Below, piece after piece: positions 18,931 to 28,560 of a stretch of DNA of 64,000 nt (the first letter of the stretch is position 1; the number at the start of each line of letters is the position of its first letter). A program made the translations under genes and the position numbers. The notes beneath the pieces are model-generated. The model was not told the DNA's origin and did not search any database. It saw nothing but the letters and a program-made list of their open reading frames with translations. Origin of the DNA: Oceanicaulis alexandrii DSM 11625 (GTDB taxonomy: Bacteria; Pseudomonadota; Alphaproteobacteria; Caulobacterales; Maricaulaceae); NCBI RefSeq assembly GCF_000420265.1, contig NZ_ATUP01000001.1:1922001-1986000 (forward strand). The letters are read 5' to 3'.

Positions 18931-20087
18931 TGAGTCGGCTCGTCAGAGGCGAGAATTTGGGCGCGGCGGCCCAATGCATTTTCAGGAACCGGGTTGGTGA
19001 CCACCCCTTGACCGAAGTCGAACGGACGAAGGAAGACTTGATCTCCCAGACGATCGAGCACCTCGACCTCGACCTCTTCGATCCGGTCATTGCGGATGAT
19101 CCGGACCTGATTGAGGCCCACAAGCGTGGAGGCGGGCGCCATCACCCCCTCTTCCAGGTCCGGACCCGCGACCCGAATGTCAACGAATTGTCCGGGCCGC
19201 AGGGCGTCTGGAGACGCCGGCTCGATGAACAGGTCGATGAAGCGCGTGCGAGAGTCGAGGCTGGCGCCTTCGCGAACGATCTCGCCCTGAAGGTTGAAGG
19301 CGCTGCCGCCGACAGACAGCTCGGCCCGACGCCCGACCGCCGGGGCCAGGCGCGCCAGATCGGCAGGGGCGATCGGGGCCACGATTTCCAGCCGGGCGAT
19401 GTCGTAGACAGAGCCGTAACTCTGCCCGGCGCTGACCAGCTGGCCCGCTTCGATGCGACTATCGATCACACGACCCCGAAACGGAAAGCTGATCGCGGTG
19501 CGTTCAAGATTGAGCCGGGCTTGCGACAGATCGGCCTGAGCGGACTCGACGCGCGCCCGCGCCGCCGCCAGTTGCGGCTCTCGCGCGGCGAGGGAGGTGA
19601 TCTCGCGATTGGGATATTGGCGGCGCCATTCAGCGCGGTTGATCTCGGCTTCCGCCTCCAGCTGGTCCAGCGCGCTGCGGGCGTCGGCCAGGCCAGCCTG
19701 TGCGCGGGACACGGCCACCTGGTAATCGCGCGGATCGATACGGAACAAGACTTCATCCGCCTCGAAATGCGCGCCTGCGCGCACCGCGTCAGACACTTCG
19801 ACCACCCGTCCGCCGACCTGGGGGCTCAGCGTCACGTCCGCAGGCGTGGCGACGGACCCGGTCAAAGCGATTTCAGCTTGATGATTGGCGACTGCGGGAC
19901 GCACCACCTGGACCGGAGTCGCGGCGCGTTCAGGCGCAGCCTGAAGCTCCCGGTCTCCGCCAGAGGACAGGACCGAAGTCAGGACCATGGCGAGGATGAT
20001 GACAGCGATGATCGCGCCAATCTGTACCCAGCCCACCCAGCCTGATTTCTCAGACTCGGTCCTGTCGTCTTGGGTCGAAGTCTGCAT
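18927..20087 (-). CDS. RND efflux membrane fusion protein (periplasmic adaptor)
   Basis: 386 residues. A short charged N-terminus is followed by one TM (about 25-46), then the typical adaptor order: a lipoyl/barrel-sandwich half, ALTGSVATPADVTLSPQVGGRVVEV; an alpha-helical hairpin rich in Ala/Arg/Glu (about 120-185); the second lipoyl half, RTAISFPFRGRVIDSRI; and beta-barrel and membrane-proximal domains. It links the RND pump to an outer-membrane channel. It is first in a two-gene operon (4-bp ATGA overlap with the pump gene). No regulator is adjacent on this strand, unlike the second RND system at 21.8-26.6 kb. Confidence 0.9.
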   Translation of the reverse strand: MQTSTQDDRTESEKSGWVGWVQIGAIIAVIILAMVLTSVLSSGGDRELQAAPERAATPVQVVRPAVANHQAEIALTGSVATPADVTLSPQVGGRVVEVSDAVRAGAHFEADEVLFRIDPRDYQVAVSRAQAGLADARSALDQLEAEAEINRAEWRRQYPNREITSLAAREPQLAAARARVESAQADLSQARLNLERTAISFPFRGRVIDSRIEAGQLVSAGQSYGSVYDIARLEIVAPIAPADLARLAPAVGRRAELSVGGSAFNLQGEIVREGASLDSRTRFIDLFIEPASPDALRPGQFVDIRVAGPDLEEGVMAPASTLVGLNQVRIIRNDRIEEVEVEVLDRLGDQVFLRPFDFGQGVVTNPVPENALGRRAQILASDEPTQ

Positions 20088-20198
20088 GTCCGACCAATCC
20101 CCTTGATAAATCCTGCCCTCTCAGGATTTAGCACGGACCTGCAAGCCCGCCATCAATGAATGGCGATTTTTACAGCTCTGAGGAGAAGCATGAATCGA

Positions 20199-20228
20199 AA
20201 AGACCCCGCCGTCGCCAGCGGGGTCTTT
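20199..20228. terminator. Terminator downstream of the PiT-like gene
   Basis: AAAGACCCCGC and GCGGGGTCTTT form an 11-bp perfect stem around an 8-base loop. It lies just after the PiT-like gene read on the minus strand and before the efflux operon start; the flanking T/A tracts are short but present on both strands. Confidence 0.75.
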
Positions 20229-20250
20229 CAATATGGCCGATATAATCGCG

Positions 20251-21558
20251 TCAGCGCGTTTCTGAAGAAGGGTTCGGCAAGCCCGCCAGCTCAGCGGCGT
20301 CCGCAGGTGCGGACTCGACCTGTGCGAAGCCCAGGGCTTCTCCAATATCAGGCAGCTCGCCAGTCGCCAGGAAGGGCAGCCCCAGCGCCATCGCGACTGA
20401 GATCACAAGTCCGATCATCGCGCGGATGATGTCGGTGGTCACATCAAAGGCCGCATCCTTGACGCCGCGCAGCTTCGCAACGAAGGAAATCGCCAGTTCT
20501 CGGCCCGCCAGCAAGCCCAGGAAGACCCAGGTCGTGCTCATGGGGATGTCGTTGATCTCCTTGAAGTACATCAAGATGACGCCAAAGGCGAAATCAACGA
20601 CGGTGGCCGCGCGGACGTCGACGGTGTTGGTTTTGGACAGGACGATCTTCTGTATCTCGCCGCCACGGGCCGCGAAGATCAGAGCGTGAAGCCCCAGCAT
20701 CAGCAAGGTGGCGAAGACGAGAAGTCCGAAGGAGAAGGTGACGCTGACATCGCCAGACACCGGATCCACAACGGTTTCGCGCGGCAGGTAGACGAAGATG
20801 TTCGCCAGATCCTGCATCAGCCATTGCGACCACAAAAAGCCGGTCGAAAGCCATTGCAGGACGAACCAGGTGTTAAAGCGATGGGTGGCCAGCGCGACGA
20901 TCACGCTGCCTGCGATGACGAGACCGGTCGCGACCCAGTTGGCGTTGGCCAAGTCAGGCAGGGTGGGCCCGTTCACCAGCAGGTAGACCAGAAGTGCGGT
21001 CAGTCCTGCGACCATTGGAATATGCCAGTTCGGCGTGCCGTGGTCCTCAACATCCGTCTTGAACACCCAGGTCTCAAACATGCGCGAGATCAGGGCGAAG
21101 AGCAGCGCGCCCGCGCCGAAGGCCACCAGATAGCCCAGCAAGGACTTGATCATCATGGAGCCCAGCACGCCCGCCGTGGCGGAGCCGCCGGTCAGCGTGA
21201 AGATGGTCAGGACGAGGAAGGTGGTGGAGACCGGGATGCCGAAGCGGGTCAGGATCAACAAGACCAGAGGCGGCAGGATATGCCACCACTGAATGCCGGT
21301 TTCGGGATAGGGAATGCGGTTCAATCGTCCGAAAGCGATATCGCCGTCATGGCCGAAATATCCGTAGAGCATCACCGCGACGATGATGGCGGCGGCGAAC
21401 GCCCAGAGCACCAGCCAGGGGCGTTTGGCGTTTGAGGCCAGAAATGTTCCGAGTGTCTGGATCACATCGTTCGCCACGATGGCGTAGGCGGCGAACATGA
21501 AGCCTATCAAGCCAAAAAGCGGGACCCCGAAAACGCCCAGCTGACCAAGATCCGCCAT
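20251..21558 (-). CDS. PiT-family-like membrane protein (inorganic phosphate transporter superfamily)
   Basis: A 435-residue integral membrane protein with about ten TM segments. Two half-repeats resemble the PiT signature: VANDVIQTLGTFLAS near the start and DIPMSTTWVFLGLLAGRE in the C-terminal half, plus GIPVSTTFLVLTIF in between. PiT proteins carry phosphate or metal-phosphate with H+ or Na+. The signature is altered from the classic GANDVANAFGT, so this is a divergent subfamily whose substrate may differ. The ATG at 21558 starts directly before the first TM, with AGGA about 10 bases upstream; a longer frame reaches 21615. It is transcribed alone, between two efflux loci, and is divergent from the tetR gene. 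Confidence 0.7.
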   Translation of the reverse strand: MADLGQLGVFGVPLFGLIGFMFAAYAIVANDVIQTLGTFLASNAKRPWLVLWAFAAAIIVAVMLYGYFGHDGDIAFGRLNRIPYPETGIQWWHILPPLVLLILTRFGIPVSTTFLVLTIFTLTGGSATAGVLGSMMIKSLLGYLVAFGAGALLFALISRMFETWVFKTDVEDHGTPNWHIPMVAGLTALLVYLLVNGPTLPDLANANWVATGLVIAGSVIVALATHRFNTWFVLQWLSTGFLWSQWLMQDLANIFVYLPRETVVDPVSGDVSVTFSFGLLVFATLLMLGLHALIFAARGGEIQKIVLSKTNTVDVRAATVVDFAFGVILMYFKEINDIPMSTTWVFLGLLAGRELAISFVAKLRGVKDAAFDVTTDIIRAMIGLVISVAMALGLPFLATGELPDIGEALGFAQVESAPADAAELAGLPNPSSETR

Positions 21559-21726
21559 GAGATCATATCCTAATTGTTTGGCCCCTCGCAGCGCCGAAAC
21601 GCTGTTGTGCGCCACCCGATAGCAAGGGGGAGGCGATGCGGGAAGTCAAAGCATCGGTTGGAGCCGCCTTTTTCAAGATTCTGTCACATCCAGGACCCTG
21701 CCGGGTGCCTTGACGAGAAAAATTTG

Positions 21727-21769
21727 TACCGTCTGGTCGGTTGAGGGTTGCAAAACCGTCCAGACGGTA
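21727..21769. promoter_or_regulatory. Twin TetR-type operator half-sites and promoter of the tetR-efflux operon
   Basis: TACCGTCTGGTCGG (21727-21740) and CCGTCCAGACGGTA (21756-21769) are inverted copies matching at 13 of 14 positions. Each resembles the ACCG/CGGT half-sites of TetR-family operators. The right copy runs into a TATAGA -10-like hexamer at 21768-21773, so a bound repressor would block transcription. The obvious ligand is the TetR protein encoded next (autoregulation). Confidence 0.7.
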
Positions 21770-21814
21770 TAGATGCACTGCAGCAAAACTTTGTCTGACA
21801 CTGAGGCCCGCGTC

Positions 21815-22387
21815 TTGAACAACACCCCGTCGCCCTCCCCCTCTGATGAAAAGCCCAGCACGTCCGAGCTTATTCTGGACGCGGCGGAACGCGTGGTCGC
21901 ACGCGATGGCGCCAGCTTGACGATTGATGCGGTGGTCAAGGAAAGCGGGTTTTCCAAGGGTGGGGTCCTGTACAATTTCCCATCAAAGAAGGCGCTGATC
22001 GAAGGCATGATCCAGCGCATGACGGATCGCTTTCTCGACCGGCATGAGACGGCGAAGGCCCAGGCCTTTGCCGAGAAAGCTCCCCTGCTGCCGGCGCTGA
22101 TCTCGGCGTTTTTTGACGACAAGCATGTGGACCGGCAGGTGCATATGGGCCTGTTGGCGGCGCTGGCTGAGAGTCCCGAGCTGATCGAGCCGATCCGCCG
22201 TGTCCATCAGCAGATTCGCGAAGACATGCTGACCTACGCCTCCGACCCTTATGTGGCCCGGATCGTCATGCTGGCCGCGGATGGCCTGCATTTCTCCGAG
22301 ATCCTGGGCCTTGAAACCTGTTCGCCAGATGAGCGTGGAGCCATAGAAGCCCGCCTCATCGCTCTCGTGACGGAGTCTCCCCGATGA
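21815..22387 (+). CDS. TetR-family repressor of the adjacent RND operon
   Basis: About 190 residues. The N-terminal helix-turn-helix is clear: ILDAAERVVARDG, then LTIDAVVKESGFSKGGVLYNF and SKKALIEGMI. The C-terminal ligand-binding domain is the all-helical TetR_C type. I prefer the TTG start at 21815, preceded by GAGG with 8-base spacing, because the frame's ATG at 21773 falls inside the likely -10 region and has no ribosome site. The stop overlaps the next gene's start (ATGA), so it is translated with the efflux genes it presumably represses. The inducer is unknown. Confidence 0.87.
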   Translation: MNNTPSPSPSDEKPSTSELILDAAERVVARDGASLTIDAVVKESGFSKGGVLYNFPSKKALIEGMIQRMTDRFLDRHETAKAQAFAEKAPLLPALISAFFDDKHVDRQVHMGLLAALAESPELIEPIRRVHQQIREDMLTYASDPYVARIVMLAADGLHFSEILGLETCSPDERGAIEARLIALVTESPR

Positions 22388-23448
22388 CTATTCGCAATCT
22401 GATGCTGGCGGTGAGCGCCCTCGGCGTTCTAGCGGCGTGCTCGCCCGCTGAGCCGGAGGAGCAGGCGCCGCCGAGAGCAGCGCGCATTGAAGCCGTGCAA
22501 GCGGCGGCGACCTCTAACCAACGCGAGTTTGTCGGACGGGTGGAAGCGCGCCTTACGGTGGATCTCTCCTTTCAGGTCGGCGGCCGACTGGCGGAGTTTC
22601 CCGTTTCTGAAGGCCAGCTGATCGAAGAGGGCGCTCTGGTCGCTCGGCTTGAAACCCAGGATTTTGAGCGCGCCCGGCGAGAGACGCAGGTTCAGCTGCA
22701 GCAGGCCCGCCAGAATCTTGATCGGCAACGCACGCTTAACGAACGCGGCATCGCCTCTGACGCCGCGCTTGAAGATGCGCAGACCGCCTATGACTTGCGG
22801 GCTGTGGCGCTCGATAACGCCCGGCAAAATCTGGAGTATGCGGCCATCAATGCGCCGTTTGACGGATTGATCAGCCGTCGGCTTGTGGACAATTACACAA
22901 CGGTGTCCGCGGGCCAGCCGGTGGTGCGTATTCAGGATGTCAGCGAACTACGGGTCGCCATCCAGGTGCCCGAGAGCCTGATCGCTCAGGTGGATCGTGG
23001 AGACGAGCCCGACATGGTCGCCCGTTTCCCGTTCTTACCGGATCAGAGTTTCGAGCTGGAGTATCGCGAGCTGGTGGCGGAGCCTGACCAGGCGTCCCAG
23101 ACCTATACCGCCCTGTTCGCGTTGCCCGACACCGTGCCGGCCAACATACTTCCCGGCATGACGGCGTCGGTGACTGTCACTTTGCCGCAAAGCCTGTCAA
23201 ACCAGGCGCAGGGCGTGGTGGCGCCGCTCTCGGCGCTGGCCTCCAATCCCGATGGCAGCTTCTCGGTCTGGGTGTTTGACCCCGCCTCTGGCGCCGTCAG
23301 TCGCCGCGCAGTTCTGGCTGGACCGATCGAGGGCGGCCAGGTCGTCATTCATTCCGGTCTGGAGCCGGGGGAAGAGATCGTCACTGCCGGGGTGAATGCA
23401 TTGCATGAGGGCATGCTCGTGCGCCCGATCACCCCCATCAATCGCTGA
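22384..23448 (+). CDS. RND efflux membrane fusion lipoprotein
   Basis: 354 residues with a lipoprotein signal peptide, hydrophobic segment then lipobox LAAC (Cys at about residue 19), so it is anchored in the inner membrane by lipid. Domains follow the adaptor pattern: REFVGRVEARLTVDLSFQVG with GGRLAEFPVSEGQLIEEG (lipoyl half), a coiled-coil hairpin (about 95-140), YAAINAPFDGLISRRLVD, then beta-barrel and membrane-proximal domains. It couples the RND pump encoded 26 bp downstream to an outer-membrane channel. It overlaps the tetR stop by 4 bp, giving a tetR-MFP-RND operon. Confidence 0.9.
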   Translation: MTIRNLMLAVSALGVLAACSPAEPEEQAPPRAARIEAVQAAATSNQREFVGRVEARLTVDLSFQVGGRLAEFPVSEGQLIEEGALVARLETQDFERARRETQVQLQQARQNLDRQRTLNERGIASDAALEDAQTAYDLRAVALDNARQNLEYAAINAPFDGLISRRLVDNYTTVSAGQPVVRIQDVSELRVAIQVPESLIAQVDRGDEPDMVARFPFLPDQSFELEYRELVAEPDQASQTYTALFALPDTVPANILPGMTASVTVTLPQSLSNQAQGVVAPLSALASNPDGSFSVWVFDPASGAVSRRAVLAGPIEGGQVVIHSGLEPGEEIVTAGVNALHEGMLVRPITPINR

Positions 23449-23474
23449 CCGACCCAGACACGGAGCGTCTGCCC

Positions 23475-26400
23475 ATGACCGAAACCGCAAAGTCCGGGGT
23501 CGGCGGCAAGTTCAATCTTGCCCGACTGTCCATCGAGCGCCCGGTGCTGACCTGGCTTGTCATCCTGTTCTGCCTGTTTGGCGGCATACAGGGCTTCATG
23601 TCGGTGGGGCGTCTTGAAGACCCGTCCTTCACCATCAAGGAAGCCATTGTTGTCACGCCGTATCCCGGCGCGACGGCGGAAGAGGTGGAAGACGAGGTCA
23701 CTGAGCGTCTGGAAACCGCGATCCAGCAGATGAGTCAGCTTGACGAGGTCTTCTCCGAAAGCTCGCCCGGCGTCAGCGAAATTCACGTGCGCATGCGCGA
23801 CGAGTTTGACGGCACAGAGTTGCCTCAAATCTGGGACGAGCTGAGAAAGCGGATACGGGACGCTGCGCCAACCTTGCCGCCGGGCGCTGGAACCTCGCAG
23901 GTTCTCGATGATTTCGGCGATGTTTACGGCATTCTCTACGCCGTCACCGCGCCGGGATATTCTGATCGTGAGATCCGCGATATCGCCGATGATCTGCGCC
24001 GCGAATTGCTGGTCGTGGACGGGGTCTCCAAGGTGGAGGTCGCAGGCGTCACGCAAGAACGCATTTATATCGAGATTTCCCAGGAAGATCTGGCGCGTCT
24101 CGGGCTTCCGGTCGAGGCGGTGCTTTCCACCCTTTCCAATGAAAACGCGGTGGTCTCCGCCGGGGAGGCGCCCTCGGGCGACCGCTTGCTGCGCATTGAA
24201 ATGCCGCAATCCATCGGCGGCGTGGAGTCCATTGAAAATCTTCTGATCTCGCCGCGCGATGCCGGTCAGACCTTGCGTCTGTCTGACATTGCGAACGTAA
24301 CGCGGGCGCCCGTCGAGCGGGCTGATGTTTACATTTATCACAATGGCGAGCCGTCTTTCACCTTGGGCGTGGCGGGGCTTGAAGACGCCAATATCGTCGA
24401 TGTGGGCGAAGCTGTGGAAGCCCGGCTGGCCGAGCTGGAGCAAGATCTGCCGGTCGGCGTCGAACTCAAGCCGATCTATGAACAACACACGGTCGTGGCC
24501 AAGGCGACCAATGGCTTCCTGGTCAATCTGGCGATGTCGGTCGCCATCGTGATCGGGGTCTTGTGTCTGTTCATGGGGTGGCGCGCCGGTGTGACTGTGG
24601 GCGCCGTGCTGCTTCTGACCGTTCTGGGGACGTTGTTCTTCATGAACGCGTTTGACATCACCATGCAGCGCATCTCGCTGGGCGCCCTGATCATCGCCAT
24701 GGGCATGCTGGTGGATAACGCCATTGTGGTGACCGAAGGCATTCAGGTTTCTGTTCAGCGCGGCGATGACCGGATGAAGGCGGCCGAGGATGCGGTCAAC
24801 TCGACCCAATGGCCGCTCTTGGGCGCAACCGTCATCGGCATCATGGCGTTTTCGGGCATCGGATTGTCGCCCGATTCGACGGGCGAGTTTCTGTTCTCGC
24901 TCTTCGCCATCATCGGCATTTCGCTGGTGCTGAGCTGGATACTGGCGATCACGGTCGCCCCGATGATCGCCTATCACCTGTTCAAGGGCGAGAAAGCCAA
25001 TCCAGATGACCCGCATGGGCGGGGCATCTACAGCGTTTATCGCAATCTTCTGGTGACGGCGCTCAAGCACCGCATTCTGACAGTGATTGCGCTGGTGGTG
25101 GTGTTCATGGCGTCCATCGTCGGCTTCGGCTCGGTCAAGCAAGCCTTCTTCCCCAATTCGAATACGCCGATGTTCTATGTGAACATGACCATGCCCCAGG
25201 GGGCGGACATTCTGGCCACCGACGCGGTGATCCGCGACGTGGCGCGTTTCGCCGGCGAGCAGGAGCATGCCCGTTCGGTGGACGCGTTTGTAGGCCGCGG
25301 CGCGACGCGCTTCATGCTGACTTACACCAGCGAACAGCCCAATCCCGCCTATGGTCAGCTGATCGTGCAGACGGAGACGCTGGATGAGATTCCGCCGTTG
25401 GCGGACACCATCATGGCCTATGTGACCGAGACCTATCCTCAGCTGGAAGCGCGGTCCGAGCGGATCGTGTTCGGCCCGCCTTCGGGCGCCCAGCTGGAGG
25501 CGCGTTTCATGGGGCCGGACGCCGAAGTTCTGCGCGCGCTGACCGAAGAAGCATTGCGGCGGCTCAATGAAGCCGGCGAATTCCGCGATCTGCGCACGGA
25601 CTGGCGTAATCGCGAGCTGGTGCTTGTGCCGCAAATCCTGCCGGATCGCGCCCGGACCATCGGCGTCACGCGCGCGGATGTGGCTGACGCGCTGAGCTAT
25701 GCAACCTCCGGCTCGCAAGTGGGCGTGTTCCGGGAAGGCGACATCCTGATTCCGATCATCGCGCGGGCGCCGGACTATGAGCGGGCCCAGCCTGACAGCC
25801 TGACCGACCGGTTGATCTGGAGCCCGTCCCAGAACGCCTATGTGCCGGTCAGCCAGGTGGTCAGCGGGTTTGAGCTGGAGGCGCATGAAAGTCTGATCCA
25901 GCGCCGCAACCGGGTGCGCACCCTGACCGTGCAAGGCAATCCAGCGTCAGAGGACACAACTGCGGCCTCGGCGTTTCCGCGCTTTGCAGAAGTCGTGAGC
26001 GGCATCGAGCTGCCCCATGGTTACACGCTTGAATGGGGCGGGGAGCATGAGGCGTCCAGCGAAGCCAATGAATCGCTGGGCGGCGTGCTGCCGCTGAGCT
26101 TTCTGGTCATGCTGGTGACCAGCTTCATCCTGTTCCAGAGCGTGCGTCAGCCGTTGATCATCTGGCTGATCGTGCCGATGTCGATCTGCGGCGTCAGCAT
26201 GGGGCTTCTGGCGACCAATGTGGCCTTCTCCTTCACCGCGCTGTTGGGCTTGCTGTCGCTGTCGGGGATGTTGATCAAGAACGCCATCGTGCTGGTGGAC
26301 GAGGTCGATCAGCGCATCAACCGCGGTGATCCGCGTTTTGACGCCATGGTGAAAGGCTCGGTCAGCCGTTTGCGGCCGGTGCTGCTGGCGGCGGGCACGA

Positions 26401-26561
26401 CGATCCTGGGCATGACGCCCCTGATCTTCGACGCTTTCTTCCAGGGCATGGCGGTGACCATCATCTGCGGTCTGGCCTTTGCGACCATCCTGACCATGAT
26501 CGCCACGCCGGTCTTCTACGCCCTGTTCTTCAGGATCAAGGATGACGAGGTGGCGGCCTAG
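23475..26561 (+). CDS. RND efflux pump, inner-membrane subunit (HAE1/AcrB superfamily)
   Basis: A 1028-residue RND permease of normal family length. The N-terminal TM follows SIERPVLTWLVIL. The first periplasmic loop carries VVTPYPGATAEEVEDEVTE, and TM4 carries MGMLVDNAIVVTEGI with the proton-relay acidic residue. The second half has NAIVLVDEVDQR in TM10 and the G-rich ALLGLLSLSGMLIKNAIV. It pairs with the lipoprotein adaptor just upstream. Its sequence differs clearly from the pump at 15.6-18.9 kb, so the two systems are probably not a recent duplication. The stop overlaps that of the convergent glycosyltransferase gene (CTAG at 26558-26561). Confidence 0.92.
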   Translation: MTETAKSGVGGKFNLARLSIERPVLTWLVILFCLFGGIQGFMSVGRLEDPSFTIKEAIVVTPYPGATAEEVEDEVTERLETAIQQMSQLDEVFSESSPGVSEIHVRMRDEFDGTELPQIWDELRKRIRDAAPTLPPGAGTSQVLDDFGDVYGILYAVTAPGYSDREIRDIADDLRRELLVVDGVSKVEVAGVTQERIYIEISQEDLARLGLPVEAVLSTLSNENAVVSAGEAPSGDRLLRIEMPQSIGGVESIENLLISPRDAGQTLRLSDIANVTRAPVERADVYIYHNGEPSFTLGVAGLEDANIVDVGEAVEARLAELEQDLPVGVELKPIYEQHTVVAKATNGFLVNLAMSVAIVIGVLCLFMGWRAGVTVGAVLLLTVLGTLFFMNAFDITMQRISLGALIIAMGMLVDNAIVVTEGIQVSVQRGDDRMKAAEDAVNSTQWPLLGATVIGIMAFSGIGLSPDSTGEFLFSLFAIIGISLVLSWILAITVAPMIAYHLFKGEKANPDDPHGRGIYSVYRNLLVTALKHRILTVIALVVVFMASIVGFGSVKQAFFPNSNTPMFYVNMTMPQGADILATDAVIRDVARFAGEQEHARSVDAFVGRGATRFMLTYTSEQPNPAYGQLIVQTETLDEIPPLADTIMAYVTETYPQLEARSERIVFGPPSGAQLEARFMGPDAEVLRALTEEALRRLNEAGEFRDLRTDWRNRELVLVPQILPDRARTIGVTRADVADALSYATSGSQVGVFREGDILIPIIARAPDYERAQPDSLTDRLIWSPSQNAYVPVSQVVSGFELEAHESLIQRRNRVRTLTVQGNPASEDTTAASAFPRFAEVVSGIELPHGYTLEWGGEHEASSEANESLGGVLPLSFLVMLVTSFILFQSVRQPLIIWLIVPMSICGVSMGLLATNVAFSFTALLGLLSLSGMLIKNAIVLVDEVDQRINRGDPRFDAMVKGSVSRLRPVLLAAGTTILGMTPLIFDAFFQGMAVTIICGLAFATILTMIATPVFYALFFRIKDDEVAA

Positions 26562-28495
26562 TCTACAAGCGGCGGTTTCTGACGAGGCTTGGGCGCGTCG
26601 AAGGCGCGCTCGGCCTTCCGGCTCGGGAAAATCAGCGAGAGCGTCGATCCCAGCGTGTAGTAGGACCGCAGGAACCTGAAGCCCATGTAGAGCGGCAGGA
26701 TCGGGATGAGGTCGAGCCGTCTCCAGACGATCAGCACGAACAGCGCCAGGACGAAGGGCATGCCCATCACCACGGCCACCACCGTGGCGAAACCGGGGTG
26801 CCCATACACGCCGCCGAACAGGAAGAACACGATCAGGCCGTAGATCAGCAGCGGCGTCATCATTGCGCGCCGCGCGCCATTGAGCAGGGTGAACGGCAAG
26901 GCGACATTGCCGATCACCGAGCCATTGCGAAACAGCATGTCCCGGTTGTGCGCGGTGACATGGTAGAGCGAGCGAAACCAGCGCGTGCGCTGTTCGCGCA
27001 GGAAAGCGAGCGTGTCCGGCGTCTCGGTGTAGAACTTCGCCTTGGGGTCCGCGACCATGCGATAGCCCAGCGAGGTCATGCGCAAGGTGATGTCGGTGTC
27101 CTCGCCATTCATGCCCTCGGTGAAGCCGCCCGCCTCGTCCAGCGCAGATTTGCGATAGATCACGAACATGCCGGGCAGGCCGAACACCCCGCCGAACGCG
27201 CCGAAGCCCACCTGCACGAAGCCATGGCGCATCAGCACCTCGATGGCGCGCACCTTGGACAACAGTCCTTCGTCCGCATGGGGCAGGGGCAGCCCGCCGA
27301 CGCCGCCCACGGCGTTCCGGGCGAAATGGCGCATGGCGGTTTTCAGCGTGTCGGGCGCAATCACGGTGTCGGCGTCAATGCGGACGACAAAGCCTTCCTC
27401 AATCAGGTCGAGACCGCGATTGAGCGCCCGGGCCTTGCCGGGAATAGTGCTGGCGTCCACATGCCACCCCGCCAGGTTTTCGCACCGCGCCAGGGTCGTT
27501 TCCGCCAGTTGCGCCGTTTCGTCATGCGAGCAGTTCTCCATGACGATCACTCGCACATCGCCATCATAGCGCGCCGCCGCTGCGTCGACGGCCAGAAGCG
27601 TTTCGCGGATCTGGTGGGCTTCATTGTGCGCCGGGATCATCACGGCGACCGGGGGCGAAAAGGCGCGGCGTCTCGAGATCTGGTTGCGCCCCCAGCCCAG
27701 CACCGCCAGTTGCACGCCCATGACCTGCTGCGCCAGGAACACGCCCGGCCCCATTCCGCCCAGCAACGCGATCGAGCGCAGATAATCGGCTTCAGGCTGG
27801 AACACGGAAGACACCAGAATGGCGACGATCGCCGCAACGCCGCCGGTGACGAACAACAGGCTGTATTCGTACAGCTTGCCGTCGCGCAGCACCGGGGTTC
27901 CTGAAGCGGTCGGCAGGCGCGCCTGGCTGATCAGGGTGTGCGGGAAGATGATCAGCCCGGCCATGCCGGCGAGAAATTGCTGGAAATGGACCGGCCAGAC
28001 CGCACTTGCCCATCGCCAGCTCAGCCAGGCGGCCAGGTCGATCACGATGCAGGCCAGCGCCAGCTTGAGCAGGAAGCTCATCGCCAGCACGACCCGTTTG
28101 CCCGGCGTGCCGTAAGCGAACAGCGCATAGGTCAGAAAGAAGCTCAGAAGGAAGGTGCGGACCGGCAACACCGCATTCATCCGGTCTGCGGTGAAGCCGA
28201 CGAAATCTCGCGGTATGGCGACATCAAAAAATGCCCGGCTCAGCTCTGGCAGCGCCAGCAGAATGATGGAGAAGAAGGCGAACGCGGCGAGGGCGAAGTC
28301 CTGAACTTCTCTGGGGCGCGCGACGGAGACTCCGACGGGCGCAGAGTCCACAGAGCGGAAGAAGTCCGCCTTGCGCCCCTGATCATCCAGGCGCGCCTTC
28401 GGAGTGTCCCGCTTCAGATCAGGCTTGGCCTGCGTTTCCTCGGCACGCGCCTTGCCAGAGAGGCCGGGAAGCGGCGGGTCGGTGTCTTTGAGCAT
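26558..28495 (-). CDS. Membrane GT2 glycosyltransferase, polysaccharide synthase type
   Basis: 645 residues. A charged, Pro-rich N-terminal tail (about 1-70) precedes roughly six TM segments (about 70-255), a cytoplasmic GT-A domain (about 280-515) and four or more C-terminal TMs. The GT2 processive marks are present: AVMIPAHNEAH, the metal-binding DAD in RIDADTVIAPD (about 373), GED in NGEDTDITLR (about 465) and the acceptor-site QxxRW as QRTRW (about 502). This architecture is that of cellulose, poly-GlcNAc and hyaluronan synthases, which polymerise and translocate a glycan. No PilZ domain is present. It is divergent from an outer-membrane barrel gene and a BcsB-like gene, suggesting one exopolysaccharide export locus. 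The sugar is unknown. Confidence 0.85.
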   Translation of the reverse strand: MLKDTDPPLPGLSGKARAEETQAKPDLKRDTPKARLDDQGRKADFFRSVDSAPVGVSVARPREVQDFALAAFAFFSIILLALPELSRAFFDVAIPRDFVGFTADRMNAVLPVRTFLLSFFLTYALFAYGTPGKRVVLAMSFLLKLALACIVIDLAAWLSWRWASAVWPVHFQQFLAGMAGLIIFPHTLISQARLPTASGTPVLRDGKLYEYSLLFVTGGVAAIVAILVSSVFQPEADYLRSIALLGGMGPGVFLAQQVMGVQLAVLGWGRNQISRRRAFSPPVAVMIPAHNEAHQIRETLLAVDAAAARYDGDVRVIVMENCSHDETAQLAETTLARCENLAGWHVDASTIPGKARALNRGLDLIEEGFVVRIDADTVIAPDTLKTAMRHFARNAVGGVGGLPLPHADEGLLSKVRAIEVLMRHGFVQVGFGAFGGVFGLPGMFVIYRKSALDEAGGFTEGMNGEDTDITLRMTSLGYRMVADPKAKFYTETPDTLAFLREQRTRWFRSLYHVTAHNRDMLFRNGSVIGNVALPFTLLNGARRAMMTPLLIYGLIVFFLFGGVYGHPGFATVVAVVMGMPFVLALFVLIVWRRLDLIPILPLYMGFRFLRSYYTLGSTLSLIFPSRKAERAFDAPKPRQKPPLVD

Positions 28496-28560
28496 GCTTG
28501 GGACGCCTTACCGCTTCATGGCGCGTTCAGATTTGATCGCGTACTGGTTGACTGCAGCTT

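Noticed and set aside
23349-25934. 861-residue open frame on the minus strand
   Set aside because: It lies fully antisense to the well-supported RND pump and adaptor genes; the His/Arg/Gln-rich composition is that of a shadow of a high-GC gene.
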